Shown here in pieces: positions 16,791 through 25,053 of a stretch of 64,000 nucleotides of DNA. Position numbers and translations under genes: made by a program. How positions within the stretch are numbered: the first letter of the stretch is position 1; each line of letters begins with the position of its first letter. The notes beneath the pieces were generated by a model, which worked only from the letters and a program-made list of their open reading frames with translations, did not search any database and was not told the origin of the DNA. Source of the stretch: Peptoniphilus sp. KCTC 25270 (GTDB lineage Bacteria; Bacillota; Clostridia; Tissierellales; Peptoniphilaceae); the NCBI RefSeq assembly GCF_021012875.1, contig NZ_JAJMZJ010000001.1, positions 62,001-126,000 of the forward strand, read 5' to 3'.

Positions 16791-18215
16791 ATGGACAAAT
16801 TTTTCAAATTGGGTGAAAATGGCACAAATGTTTCTACGGAAATTTTAGCTGGTTTGACTACATTTTTTGCCATGAGCTACATTATCTTCGTTAATCCAGC
16901 TATGTTGGCTCAAACCGGTGTACCTTGGGGCGCGGTTTACTTGGCTACCATTTTGGCGTCTGTAGCTGGAACTTTGGTTATGGGATTGTTTGCAAATGTA
17001 CCTTACGCATTGGCGCCAGGTATGGGACTCAATGCATTCTTTACCTATACGGTTGTATTCGGTTTAGGATTTACCTGGCAACAAGCTTTGGGAATGGTAT
17101 TTTTATGTGGTTTGATTAATGTAATTATCACCGTTACAAAATTCCGTAAACAAATTATTGTTTCCATTCCAGAATCTATGCAACACGCAATTTCTGGCGG
17201 GATTGGTATTTTTATCGCCTATATCGGAATTAAAAACTCTGGCTTCTTAACCTTTACTTTAGATCCAGGAACATACACTGCTTTGGATTCTGGAACCATT
17301 ATTGGTAGTGCAGCAGCGATTCCTGAAATGGCAACATTTAACCAAGCTGGTGTGTTATTGGCTTTGGTTGGTTTGATTATTACAGTTCTATTGGTAATTA
17401 AAAATGTAAAAGGTGCCATTTTAATTGGTATCATTGCTACGACTCTATTGGGAATTCCTTTTGGCGTTGTAGATTTAAGCCAATTGAACGCTGGTTCTAC
17501 AACTTCTGTAAGCCAAGCATTCTCAGAATTGGGGACCGTAATTGGTGTGGCTGTAGGTCCAGAAGGTTTGTTGAGTCTGTTCCAAGATTCTACAAAAATT
17601 ATTACCGTTTTAATGACAGTATTTGCCTTCTCCCTAAGCGATACATTTGATACATTGGGAACTTTCATTGGAACTGGTCGTCGCTCTGGAATCTTCAGTG
17701 ACGAAGACATTGCTTCTATGGAAAATAGTACAGGATTCAAATCCAAATTGGATAAAGCATTATTTGCCGATGCCATTGGTACAAGTGTAGGTGCCGTGTT
17801 AGGTACTTCCAATACAACCACTTACGTAGAATCTGCCGCTGGGATTGGGGCCGGTGGACGCACAGGTTTGACTTCTGTTGTAATTAGTATCTTATTCTTA
17901 TTGAGTATTTTTGCTGCTCCTATAGCTGGATTGGTTCCAGGACAAGCAACGGCTCCCGCTTTGATTGTTGTAGGGGTAATGATGTTAGCAAGCTTCAAAG
18001 ATATTGATTGGACGGATTTAGATATGGCTGTTCCAGCATTCTTTGCCTCTGTATTTATGGGATTATCTTATTCCATTAGTAACGGAATCGCAGCTGGATT
18101 CGTATTCTATTGCCTAATCCAAATTGTAAGAGGAAAAGCAAAAGAGTTGCATCCAATCTTAATTGTTTCAACCATTTTGTTTATTATCAACTTTATCTTG
18201 CTTGCTTTCCTATAA
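16791..18215 (+). CDS. NCS2-family purine permease (AzgA/PbuG type)
   Basis: A 474-residue importer with about 13 hydrophobic segments. The start TTFFAMSYIIFVNPAML, the APGMGLNAFFTYTVV signature and the SLSDTFDTLGTFIGTG motif place it among AzgA-like adenine/guanine/hypoxanthine permeases rather than uracil or xanthine permeases. AAGGAG lies before the ATG at 16791; longer in-frame starts overlap azlD and lack a site. A strong terminator follows. No purine riboswitch is present upstream. Confidence 0.92.
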   Translation: MDKFFKLGENGTNVSTEILAGLTTFFAMSYIIFVNPAMLAQTGVPWGAVYLATILASVAGTLVMGLFANVPYALAPGMGLNAFFTYTVVFGLGFTWQQALGMVFLCGLINVIITVTKFRKQIIVSIPESMQHAISGGIGIFIAYIGIKNSGFLTFTLDPGTYTALDSGTIIGSAAAIPEMATFNQAGVLLALVGLIITVLLVIKNVKGAILIGIIATTLLGIPFGVVDLSQLNAGSTTSVSQAFSELGTVIGVAVGPEGLLSLFQDSTKIITVLMTVFAFSLSDTFDTLGTFIGTGRRSGIFSDEDIASMENSTGFKSKLDKALFADAIGTSVGAVLGTSNTTTYVESAAGIGAGGRTGLTSVVISILFLLSIFAAPIAGLVPGQATAPALIVVGVMMLASFKDIDWTDLDMAVPAFFASVFMGLSYSISNGIAAGFVFYCLIQIVRGKAKELHPILIVSTILFIINFILLAFL

Positions 18216-18224
18216 AAGCAAAAG

Positions 18225-18252
18225 AAAAAGCAGCCAAAAGGCTGCTTTTTTT
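18225..18252. terminator. Terminator between convergent genes
   Basis: AAAAAGCAGCC and GGCTGCTTTTT form a perfect 11-bp stem with an AAAA loop. It can serve the NCS2 gene and, on the other strand, the end of the Ni/Co operon. Confidence 0.92.
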
Positions 18253-18256
18253 GTGT

Positions 18257-18643
18257 CTATTTTTTTGTTTTTCGCTGAAAATAAAAGGCGATTCCTACAA
18301 AAATTCCCAAAGGGAGGATTATTTTTAAGGGAGTAATAGAATTTTTTTGGGTTTCTTCTGGAATATATTCCCCTCGATGTCCCATGCCGTCTTCTAAAAC
18401 GGCGTAGTCAAAGGAAATTTTTGGATCAAAAACAAATTCTCCTTTTTCATCTACATTCCCTTGGGCGAGAATCTCATCCTTTTGATTGTATAAAGTGACT
18501 GTCATACGAGGGGAAAATCCACCACCGTCGTATTCTCCTCGGAATTTTCCAGGCTCCACCAAAATCAAATGAATTCCATGGGCGTAGAGGATTGTAGGAA
18601 ATAAAAGGAGGAAAGCCAATATTATAAGCAAAGTTTTTTTCAT
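18257..18643 (-). CDS. nikL: NikL-like extracytoplasmic component of a Ni/Co transporter
   Basis: The 128-residue protein has a signal peptide (MKKTLLIILAFLLLFPTILYA), a short beta-rich domain (RMTVTLYNQKDEILAQGNV) and a C-terminal membrane helix. Cleavage after YA would leave His-Gly-Ile-His at the new N-terminus, a plausible metal-binding end. This layout fits NikL, which with CbiM and the ECF module takes up nickel. AAGGAG and the ATG at 18643 lie in the end of cbiM; longer starts lack good spacing. It is the last gene of the five-gene operon. Confidence 0.75.
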   Translation of the reverse strand: MKKTLLIILAFLLLFPTILYAHGIHLILVEPGKFRGEYDGGGFSPRMTVTLYNQKDEILAQGNVDEKGEFVFDPKISFDYAVLEDGMGHRGEYIPEETQKNSITPLKIILPLGIFVGIAFYFQRKTKK

Positions 18644-18645
18644 AT

Positions 18646-19248
18646 TCATTCTCCTTGTATCCATTGTGGCTTGGTTTTTTCAATAAAAGAAACCGCTCCC
18701 CCTGTAACAATGCCTTCCAAAAGGGCAAGGGGAATGTGTGAAAGGAAAAGAACGGTTAAAATGGAAATTTCCCCTTGAGCAAATTGAGAATGGGAAAAAT
18801 ATAAAATTCCCAACAATAGGAAAAGGGCAAAAAGAGTAGCTAGAACCCCAGCGAGGAATCCTCGCAAAAAATAGGAGAGTTTTTTTGTGCGGAAATAGAG
18901 AAAATGAGCCAATAGGGCGGGAAGATAGAAAAGGAGCAAATTCGCTCCAAGGGATGTAATGCCTCCATGTTGAAAAAGAAGAGCCTGTAGCAATAGGGCG
19001 GGGAATAGGGCGAGACTGGCTCGTCTTCCCAATAAAATCCCTAACAATCCACACAAAATAGGATGGACGGAAGAGGGAGGAATGGGAATGGAAATCAAAG
19101 AGCCGGCAAAAAAAGTCGCCGCCAACAATGAAATTTTTGGAATTTCTTCTTCCTTCAGTCCCTTTGCTCCGTAAGCAACGGCTGCGACCGCCCCAATGGA
19201 GGTGAGAGTAATGGTCTTTCCGTCTAAAACGCCATCAGAAATATGCAC
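18646..19248 (-). CDS. cbiM: CbiM/NikM substrate-specific ECF component
   Basis: The 200-residue membrane protein is the substrate-binding part of a cobalt/nickel ECF transporter. It starts M-H-I-S-D-G; in this family the N-terminus and His2 form the metal site. The start codon is GTG with AAGGTGA upstream. SIPIPPSSVHPILCGLLGILLG in the middle is the family-conserved His-containing segment. Its neighbours supply the energy module (CbiQ, CbiO) and NikL. Nickel and cobalt cannot be told apart from this sequence. Confidence 0.92.
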   Translation of the reverse strand: MHISDGVLDGKTITLTSIGAVAAVAYGAKGLKEEEIPKISLLAATFFAGSLISIPIPPSSVHPILCGLLGILLGRRASLALFPALLLQALLFQHGGITSLGANLLLFYLPALLAHFLYFRTKKLSYFLRGFLAGVLATLFALFLLLGILYFSHSQFAQGEISILTVLFLSHIPLALLEGIVTGGAVSFIEKTKPQWIQGE

Positions 19249-19257
19249 AAGATCACC

Positions 19258-19842
19258 TTATTTTTCCAAAGAAATAGGGGTAAGAACCGTTCCTTCTTTA
19301 TCTAGAATTTGCCATTGAAGATCTTCTTCCTCTAAAGAAAAAGCAAAGGCATATTCTCCGTCTTTTTCAATGGAAAAAACAAGGGACTCCTCTGGAGTTT
19401 CTTGTGGAAACTCATAGGCATAATCCGCTTTTGGAAGGAATGGATTTCCTACAGAAATCATTTCTTTTTCACTAGATAAAACGTGGCTGGCATGGTGTTC
19501 AATATCATCGATTCCATTGCCTAAATCCAAAAACGCAAAATCTATGGTTCCGCCCTTTGGATAGGTTGTTTTTAGGGTATATTCTCCCGCTGGCAATTGG
19601 TAGGCATAGAGCTGGCCAATGTCGTGGTGATGATGGTCGTGATCGTGGTCGTGTTCTGGGTTTTCAGCCATTGCATTGTGGCTGTGATTGTTTTCCATAG
19701 AGTGGTTGTTTTCTACTTGGTTTTCGATTGGATTTCCTATATTTTCCATACTGTTGTTTTCTGCTGGGCTATTTCCCGTAGTACAAGCGACCAAAGATAG
19801 GCCAAGCAATGCGACTCCTAATGTTTTTGTGTGTTTTTTCAT
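19258..19842 (-). CDS. His-rich metal-binding lipoprotein of the Ni/Co operon
   Basis: A 194-residue lipoprotein: lipobox LVAC at about residues 17-20, an Asn-rich linker, a His/Asp tract (HDHDHDHHHHD at about residues 67-77) and a beta-rich C-terminal domain. Its start overlaps the stop of the ATPase gene (ATGA), and cbiM follows 9 bases later, so it is part of the transporter operon. It probably collects or buffers metal ions outside the membrane for CbiM. Such a protein is not a standard part of Cbi/Nik operons. Confidence 0.8.
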   Translation of the reverse strand: MKKHTKTLGVALLGLSLVACTTGNSPAENNSMENIGNPIENQVENNHSMENNHSHNAMAENPEHDHDHDHHHHDIGQLYAYQLPAGEYTLKTTYPKGGTIDFAFLDLGNGIDDIEHHASHVLSSEKEMISVGNPFLPKADYAYEFPQETPEESLVFSIEKDGEYAFAFSLEEEDLQWQILDKEGTVLTPISLEK

Positions 19843-20639
19843 TTTGTACTCCTTTTGATTTGTTTTTTCGCCTCTTCTATATTTCGAGGAAGATCCTCTT
19901 TTTCTTCAAATAGAGAAAGAAAAAAGGGTTTTTCCAATTGCGTTTTCTCATAAATTTCGTTATTTCTTAAAATTTCTAAGGTTTTTCCGTACTCTAAAAT
20001 TTCTCCTTGATCTAGGACGATAACCGAATCGGCCCATTCGTAGGCCAAATTCATATCGTGGGTGGAAAAAATTAACGTGTGTTGGTTATCAATCCACTGA
20101 TCCAATAAATTTTTCAGTGCCTTTTTATTAGGCGGATCCAAACCGGCGAAAGGTTCATCGGCCACCAAAAGTTTTGGATTGAGAACGAGAAGGCCAGCCA
20201 GGGCTACGGTTTTTTTCTGTCCTAAACTAAGTTGATGGGGAATTTTTTCCAATAGATTTCCTAAGGAAAGTTTTTTAGAAATTTCCTTTATTTTTTCACG
20301 GATTTCTTCCCTTGAATAGCCGTAATTTTCCAAACCAAAAGCCAAATCTTTTTTCACAGTAGAAGAAATGAGCTGATGGTCTGGATTATCAAATAAAAAT
20401 CCAATATGTCGGCGAAGGGTTTTTACGTTTTTCTTCTCCATTTTGGTATCCCAGAGGAAAATTTCTCCTTCTTGAGGGAGAAGAATCCCGTTAAAATGGG
20501 AAAGGAAGGTTGTCTTTCCGCTTCCGTTTCTTCCCACAAGAGCGATTTTTTGTCCTTCTTCCAATTCCAAGGAAATATTCTTTAAGGTAGATGTTTCTTT
20601 GGGATAAGAATAGGAAAGATTTTTAATTGTAATAGACAT
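19839..20639 (-). CDS. cbiO: ECF transporter ATPase (CbiO)
   Basis: A 266-residue ATP-binding protein with Walker A GRNGSGKTT, Q-loop region DNPDHQLISSTV, signature LSLGQKK, Walker B LLVADEPFAGLDPP and switch His in STHDM. The DNPDxQ sequence is typical of ECF ATPases. The ATG at 20639 overlaps the end of cbiQ by 17 bases and the stop overlaps the lipoprotein start, which implies tight coupling. Confidence 0.93.
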   Translation of the reverse strand: MSITIKNLSYSYPKETSTLKNISLELEEGQKIALVGRNGSGKTTFLSHFNGILLPQEGEIFLWDTKMEKKNVKTLRRHIGFLFDNPDHQLISSTVKKDLAFGLENYGYSREEIREKIKEISKKLSLGNLLEKIPHQLSLGQKKTVALAGLLVLNPKLLVADEPFAGLDPPNKKALKNLLDQWIDNQHTLIFSTHDMNLAYEWADSVIVLDQGEILEYGKTLEILRNNEIYEKTQLEKPFFLSLFEEKEDLPRNIEEAKKQIKRSTK

Positions 20640-21318
20640 GGAAAAATCTCCTTTCCCAAAGAAGAAATAGAAGGCAAATGGCCACAAAAGTAAGGAAGAG
20701 AAGGGTATAAGAAGGATTCCAAATGGAAGAATCCTTTGATTTCCCTTGAAATCCTCTTGCTAACATCGCTTGATAGATTTTTTCGCTATGATCGATGCTG
20801 TGGAGAAAAAATCCCCCCATCCATTCTCCTGTAGAAAAAAGTCTTTGGAAAAGTGGACGTTGGAGAAACCCGCGAGAGTGCAAGGCCTTTTGGCTGATTT
20901 GGAGTTCTTGCCATAGAGAATAAAAATAGCGAAAGCTTAAGACAAAAATCTGGTTCATAAAGGGGGGAAGTCCAAGAGATAGAATCCCATTTATCATTTC
21001 AATGGGACGATAAAATCGAATCAAAGAGCCTAAAATCAAAGCGGAAATCAAAACTTTTAGAAAGATCCGACTTTGAAAAAGAAAGGCCACCTCATTTCCT
21101 GTATAGAAAGAGATTCCTGCAAAAATTCCCATAAGAAGTAAAAAGGGAAATACGGGAAGAATCTGTTTATGAACAAAAAAATCCTTCGTTATCCCAATAG
21201 AAAGGACAAGGGAAAAACCAAGGAAGAGTAGCAATATTTCCAAAGATAAAATCGAAGATAGAAAAAATAGGAAGACAAAAGAAAGAGCCAAAGTTTGTCC
21301 AGATTTCATGGTTTTCAT
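20623..21318 (-). CDS. cbiQ: ECF transporter transmembrane component (CbiQ)
   Basis: The 231-residue protein has about five hydrophobic helices and the T-component feature ALHSRGF followed later by MLARGFQG, the two Ala-Arg-Gly-type motifs that touch the ATPase. It is the first gene of the operon cbiQ-cbiO-lipoprotein-cbiM-nikL. AGGAAAGG precedes the ATG at 21318; an ATG three codons later has better spacing and may be the real start. Confidence 0.9.
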   Translation of the reverse strand: MKTMKSGQTLALSFVFLFFLSSILSLEILLLFLGFSLVLSIGITKDFFVHKQILPVFPFLLLMGIFAGISFYTGNEVAFLFQSRIFLKVLISALILGSLIRFYRPIEMINGILSLGLPPFMNQIFVLSFRYFYSLWQELQISQKALHSRGFLQRPLFQRLFSTGEWMGGFFLHSIDHSEKIYQAMLARGFQGKSKDSSIWNPSYTLLFLTFVAICLLFLLWERRFFHVYYN

Positions 21319-21479
21319 CCTTTCCTAATATTTAGATTCTTCGAAAATAATTGAAATGTGCTATCAAATTTGTTTTTTAATATGGAAATGATATCAAAAT
21401 TCTTTTATTTTGTCAAAATTTCTCTCTAAAAGGGGAAGAAAAGAGAAATAGGGTAAAAGGGAAAATAGGAGGAAGAAAT
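21319..21479. promoter_or_regulatory. Divergent promoter region of the Ni/Co operon and tspO-like gene
   Basis: This AT-rich 160-base spacer must hold promoters for both directions. It contains two similar stretches, GAAATGTGCTATCAAATT and GAAATGATATCAAAATT, about 25 bases apart, which could be an operator for a metal regulator. No known NikR or Fur-type site is claimed. Confidence 0.4.
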
Positions 21480-22259
21480 ATGAAAAAATTTATTCGAAAC
21501 AGATGGACACTGGTAATTGCATTTGTTATAGTACTTCTACTAAATTATTTATCATCAGCAGGGATTGTACTTCCTTATTCTCAAAAAGAAATTTCGGATA
21601 TGTATTATAATTTGTACGCTCCGGCTGATTTCATTTTCAGTATTTGGGGTGTAATTTATTTAGGTGTAGTATTTACAATTTATCGAGAGTTTGGAAAATT
21701 TCCTAATTCTTTTCAAGAAGCATTTAGGAAACGATTAAAGGGATTGTTTTTGGGTTGGATGATTTGTAATATTTTTTGGAATATTACATGGAACTTGAAC
21801 TTCTTGTCAATCTCTTTTGTATGTATTTTTATTTACACTCTTTTATTGTATTTTGCCAATGAAGAAGTAGCAAAAGATCACATTCTGTATAGAGAAAAAT
21901 GGATGGTTCGCTATCCAATTGGATTACATTTGGGGTGGCTAATTCCTGCTAGTTTTGCCAATCTCTTTACTTTATTGGTAAAATGGGGAATGAATGGTGT
22001 TGGGACCTTGGCTTGTGTATTGACCTGTTTAGCAATTATAATAGTTGTATTTACCGTTATTATTATTGCTGTTCGCACAAAAAATATAGCTGTGGCAATT
22101 CCGTCCTTATGGGCTTTGATTGGGATTGGCGTGAAAAATTTTGGTTTCACAGACTTTGCCTACCCAGAGCTTTCTGTGGCTATCTCAGCTTCAATATTCT
22201 TTGTATTAGGTATTGTTGCTCTAATAATTTTCTATCCTAGAAGAGAAAGTTATAACTAA
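21480..22259 (+). CDS. TspO/MBR-related membrane protein
   Basis: A 259-residue protein with about seven hydrophobic helices. FIFSIWGVIYLGVV and the NIFWNITWNLNF segment recall TspO/MBR proteins (P-x-x-x-F-x-x-W-x-x-L/I-Y pattern), but the protein is longer than the five-helix bacterial TspO of about 160 residues. The ligand is unknown. AGGAGG precedes the ATG. It diverges from the Ni/Co operon. Confidence 0.7.
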   Translation: MKKFIRNRWTLVIAFVIVLLLNYLSSAGIVLPYSQKEISDMYYNLYAPADFIFSIWGVIYLGVVFTIYREFGKFPNSFQEAFRKRLKGLFLGWMICNIFWNITWNLNFLSISFVCIFIYTLLLYFANEEVAKDHILYREKWMVRYPIGLHLGWLIPASFANLFTLLVKWGMNGVGTLACVLTCLAIIIVVFTVIIIAVRTKNIAVAIPSLWALIGIGVKNFGFTDFAYPELSVAISASIFFVLGIVALIIFYPRRESYN

Positions 22260-22352
22260 AATAAATGAGTATTTATTTTACCGTTTTTTGTATTGAGGAT
22301 TGTGTTAGAATAGGAAAGAAGATATATTGAGATATATTTGAAAGGAGTTTTT

Positions 22353-23780
22353 ATGAAGTTTAATTTGAATAAAAAAGGTGGAGTAAAAGTACATTTTGTT
22401 CCTAAGGGAGAAAGTATTGACTCGCCTGTTTTTGTTTGGGCAAAAGAACACGAAAAATTTGAAGGAAAAGGCGGCCAATTGGTTTATTTCCCAAAAGTAG
22501 AGGGAGAGGCAGAAATTCTATTGGGCGTAGGAGATGTAGAGGAACTAAGCCTTTATGATTTGCGTGCCTGGGCCAAAAAATTGGCAAAACTTCTTCAATC
22601 CAAAGGAGAAACCGAAGTAGAACTTTCTCTAATTGACTTAAAAGTTTGCAATCGTAAAGTTCTAATGGCGATTTATGAAGGATTCCGTCAAGTGGAATAT
22701 CGTTTCTTGAAAAAAGAAGAAGAAGTTCCTGCAGAGATTACAGTAAACTATACTGCCTTCAAAGGACCAGAAGAAAAATTAATGGAAGGTTTGAATCGAA
22801 TCCAAGGCCAATTGGACGGGGTATTCTTTGCCCGTGATTTGGTAAACGAAACGTCTAACGTTATTTATCCTGAAACCTTGGCACAAAAAGCCGTAGAAAA
22901 TTTATCAGAAGTAGGGGTAAATGTTACAGTTTACGACAAAAAACAAATTGAAGAAATGGGAATGGAAGCCTTTTTAAGCGTTGGAAAGGGATCCGACAAC
23001 GAACCTCGTTTTATTGTAATGGAATACAAAGGAAATCCAGATTCGAAAGAAGTAACTGGTCTTGTAGGAAAGGGATTGACTTACGATAGTGGTGGATATA
23101 GTATCAAAACACCTGGCGGCATGGTAACCATGCATTGCGACATGGGTGGGGCAGGAACCGTTATTGGTACCATGTATGCCTTAGGAAAAACCAAAGCCAA
23201 AGCCAATGTTACCGCTGTAGTAGCCGCTTGTGAAAATTTAATTTCTGGTCATGCTTACAAAACGGGAGATATTATTTCTTCCTTATCTGGAAAAACCATT
23301 GAAGTAGTAAATACGGACGCAGAAGGCCGTATTACATTGGCTGATGCTATGTATTATATTACCAATGAATTGAAAGTAGACCGTGTTATTGATTTGGCTA
23401 CTTTAACGGGAGCGGTTTTATCAGCTCTAGGAGAAGAGTATACAGGGGCATTAACCAACAACCAAGAATTCTTTGATAATTTCCAAAAAGCAGCGGATTT
23501 AGCGGGAGAAAAAGTATGGCAATTGCCAAATGATGAAGCCTTCAAACGCGGTTATAAATCCAAAGTGGCCGATTTCAAAAATTCAGGGGGACGAAATGCC
23601 GGAACCATTACAGCGGGCCAATTTGTAGGAGAGTTTGTTGCCAACGATATTCCTTGGATTCACTTGGATATTGCAGGAACGGCATATCTATCCAAAGAAA
23701 ACGCTTATTTACCAGAACTTGCCACAGGGGTTCATGTAAAAGCTCTTTACAATTTAGTGGCGCCAATGGACGAATGCTAA
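22353..23780 (+). CDS. pepA: M17-family leucyl aminopeptidase
   Basis: A 475-residue cytoplasmic metallo-aminopeptidase with two metals per subunit. The C-terminal catalytic domain has GLVGKGLTYDSGGYSIKT and NTDAEGRITLADAM, the metal and catalytic motifs of leucyl aminopeptidases; residues 1 to about 150 are the N-terminal domain. AAAGGAG is six bases before the ATG at 22353. A bidirectional terminator separates it from tatD. Confidence 0.95.
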   Translation: MKFNLNKKGGVKVHFVPKGESIDSPVFVWAKEHEKFEGKGGQLVYFPKVEGEAEILLGVGDVEELSLYDLRAWAKKLAKLLQSKGETEVELSLIDLKVCNRKVLMAIYEGFRQVEYRFLKKEEEVPAEITVNYTAFKGPEEKLMEGLNRIQGQLDGVFFARDLVNETSNVIYPETLAQKAVENLSEVGVNVTVYDKKQIEEMGMEAFLSVGKGSDNEPRFIVMEYKGNPDSKEVTGLVGKGLTYDSGGYSIKTPGGMVTMHCDMGGAGTVIGTMYALGKTKAKANVTAVVAACENLISGHAYKTGDIISSLSGKTIEVVNTDAEGRITLADAMYYITNELKVDRVIDLATLTGAVLSALGEEYTGALTNNQEFFDNFQKAADLAGEKVWQLPNDEAFKRGYKSKVADFKNSGGRNAGTITAGQFVGEFVANDIPWIHLDIAGTAYLSKENAYLPELATGVHVKALYNLVAPMDEC

Positions 23781-23787
23781 AACAAAA

Positions 23788-23820
23788 GAAACCAAGAGGG
23801 AAATCCTCTTGGTTTTTTAT
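23788..23820. terminator. Bidirectional terminator
   Basis: AACCAAGAGG and CCTCTTGGTT form a 10-bp stem with a 5-nt loop and T-runs on both sides, between the convergent pepA and tatD-like genes. Confidence 0.9.
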
Positions 23821-24548
23821 TTTGGCAAAATGTTTTGTCCGTTTTGATACAATTGTTCTCGCACTTGTTCTAAGGGAAGATGTTTTTCCTTGGCGATGGA
23901 TTCCACAATCATTTTAATGTAATCTGGTTCTCCATAGATTCCATTGACCCATTCCACGGAAGTGGCGCCGTCGGTTTCGGAAAGAATTCGATCCAGTGGG
24001 AGGATTTGCAATAACTCGCTCGTAATTTTACTATAGCCAACATCAGGGCCAATGGTAAAATAACAGCCTTCTTCCAAATATTTTTCCACCAATTCCAAAG
24101 GTCCACTATACCAATGAATAACAGGAGTGGGGACGTTATATTTTTGAAGTAGGGACAGGATTTCTAATTCGGCTCCCTTGGTGTGAATATTGGGAAATTT
24201 TTGGTATTCTTCCGCCTTTTGTAAGAAGAATTCAAAAACTTCTTTTTGTTGGGGATAATATTCTTTCTGTTCCGCCCAATAAAAATCCATGCCAATTTCC
24301 CCAATAAAATCGCAAGAGGAGAAATAGGGTTCTAAGGATTTTAAGTTGTTTTCTTTTTTGACTTCCCAAGGATGAATCCCCAAACCAATGGAAATAAGGG
24401 GATGATCCGAAAAAGTTTCTTTTAATGAAAGATATTCTTCTAAATTCATAGAAACAAAAAGAGTATGGATTTTTTCTTTTTCTAAAATGCTAAGGGATGT
24501 TTCCTTGTCTTTATAAAAAGAATAATGGTCGTGAAAATTAAAATACAT
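23817..24548 (-). CDS. TatD-family metal-dependent hydrolase
   Basis: A 243-residue protein with the TatD metal residues in order: HDH near the N-terminus, GIHPWE, GEIGMDFYWA, IHTKGAE, HWYSG and SETDGA. TatD proteins are Mg-dependent DNases or related phosphohydrolases of the amidohydrolase fold. AGGAGG precedes the ATG. The sequence is diverged from the main TatD line, so DNase activity is an inference. Confidence 0.85.
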   Translation of the reverse strand: MYFNFHDHYSFYKDKETSLSILEKEKIHTLFVSMNLEEYLSLKETFSDHPLISIGLGIHPWEVKKENNLKSLEPYFSSCDFIGEIGMDFYWAEQKEYYPQQKEVFEFFLQKAEEYQKFPNIHTKGAELEILSLLQKYNVPTPVIHWYSGPLELVEKYLEEGCYFTIGPDVGYSKITSELLQILPLDRILSETDGATSVEWVNGIYGEPDYIKMIVESIAKEKHLPLEQVREQLYQNGQNILPK

Positions 24549-24590
24549 GATTTCCTCCTTCCCTTCCTATACTATAGTATGTACTTATGT

Positions 24591-24596
24591 TATAAT
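24591..24596 (+). promoter_or_regulatory. -10 element of the thiamine operon
   Basis: A consensus TATAAT lies a few bases upstream of the TPP riboswitch. No good -35 match is seen at 17 bases. Confidence 0.6.
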
Positions 24597-24607
24597 AAAA
24601 GCAACAA

Positions 24608-24698
24608 TTGAATCATTCACTGGGGGAGCGTAAGCTGAGAGTTCTTATGGAACGACCCTTTGAACCTGATATAGGTAAAACTAGCGTAGGGAAGTGTG
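24608..24698 (+). ncRNA. TPP riboswitch
   Basis: The THI-box features are present in order: GGGGGAGC, GCTGAGA, ACCCTTTGAACCTGAT, then TAGCGTAGGGAAGT. Thiamine pyrophosphate binding should favour the terminator that follows, turning off the downstream transporter genes when thiamine is plentiful. Confidence 0.96.
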
Positions 24699-24704
24699 TT
24701 TTTT

Positions 24705-24740
24705 GACTCGAACTTTCCAAAGGTTGGAGTCTTTTCTATT
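24705..24740 (+). terminator. Riboswitch-controlled terminator
   Basis: GACTCGAAC and GTTGGAGTC pair with one mismatch around a 9-nt loop and are followed by a T-rich stretch. It lies between the TPP aptamer and the first gene. Confidence 0.8.
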
Positions 24741-24756
24741 TTATGGGGAGGTTTTT

Positions 24757-25053
24757 ATGAATTGTGCATTGGCATTGCAAACATTGCCACAAGTAGACGA
24801 CACCAAAGAATTGGTGCGAATTGTAGACGAAGTGATAGCATATATTGAATCTACGGGATTGGAATATTTTGTTGGTCCCTTTGAAACCACAGTAGAAGGG
24901 GATTTGGACCAAATTATGGATATTATCCGTAAAAGCCAAGAAATCGCCATTCGCGAAGGAGCGCCTATGGTAAGCTCTTATGTAAAATTGGTTTATAGTC
25001 CAGACCAATCCATTTTAACAACGGATGAAAAAGTTTCAAAATATCACGAATAG
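24757..25053 (+). CDS. Thiamine-binding protein, MTH1187/YkoF-like
   Basis: A 98-residue ferredoxin-like-fold protein of the thiamine-binding family (DUF77, MTH1187 or YkoF half). VVDEVIAYIESTGLEYFVGP and TTVEGDLDQIMDIIRKSQE match the two conserved halves of the domain. It probably binds thiamine or its pyrimidine part in the cytoplasm. GGGGAGG lies before the ATG. It is the first gene behind the TPP riboswitch and overlaps the permease gene by 29 bases. Confidence 0.87.
   Translation: MNCALALQTLPQVDDTKELVRIVDEVIAYIESTGLEYFVGPFETTVEGDLDQIMDIIRKSQEIAIREGAPMVSSYVKLVYSPDQSILTTDEKVSKYHE

Noticed and set aside
17219-17821. 200-residue open frame antisense to the NCS2 permease
   Set aside because: It lies wholly opposite a well-supported gene, has no ribosome site and its composition mirrors the sense codons.
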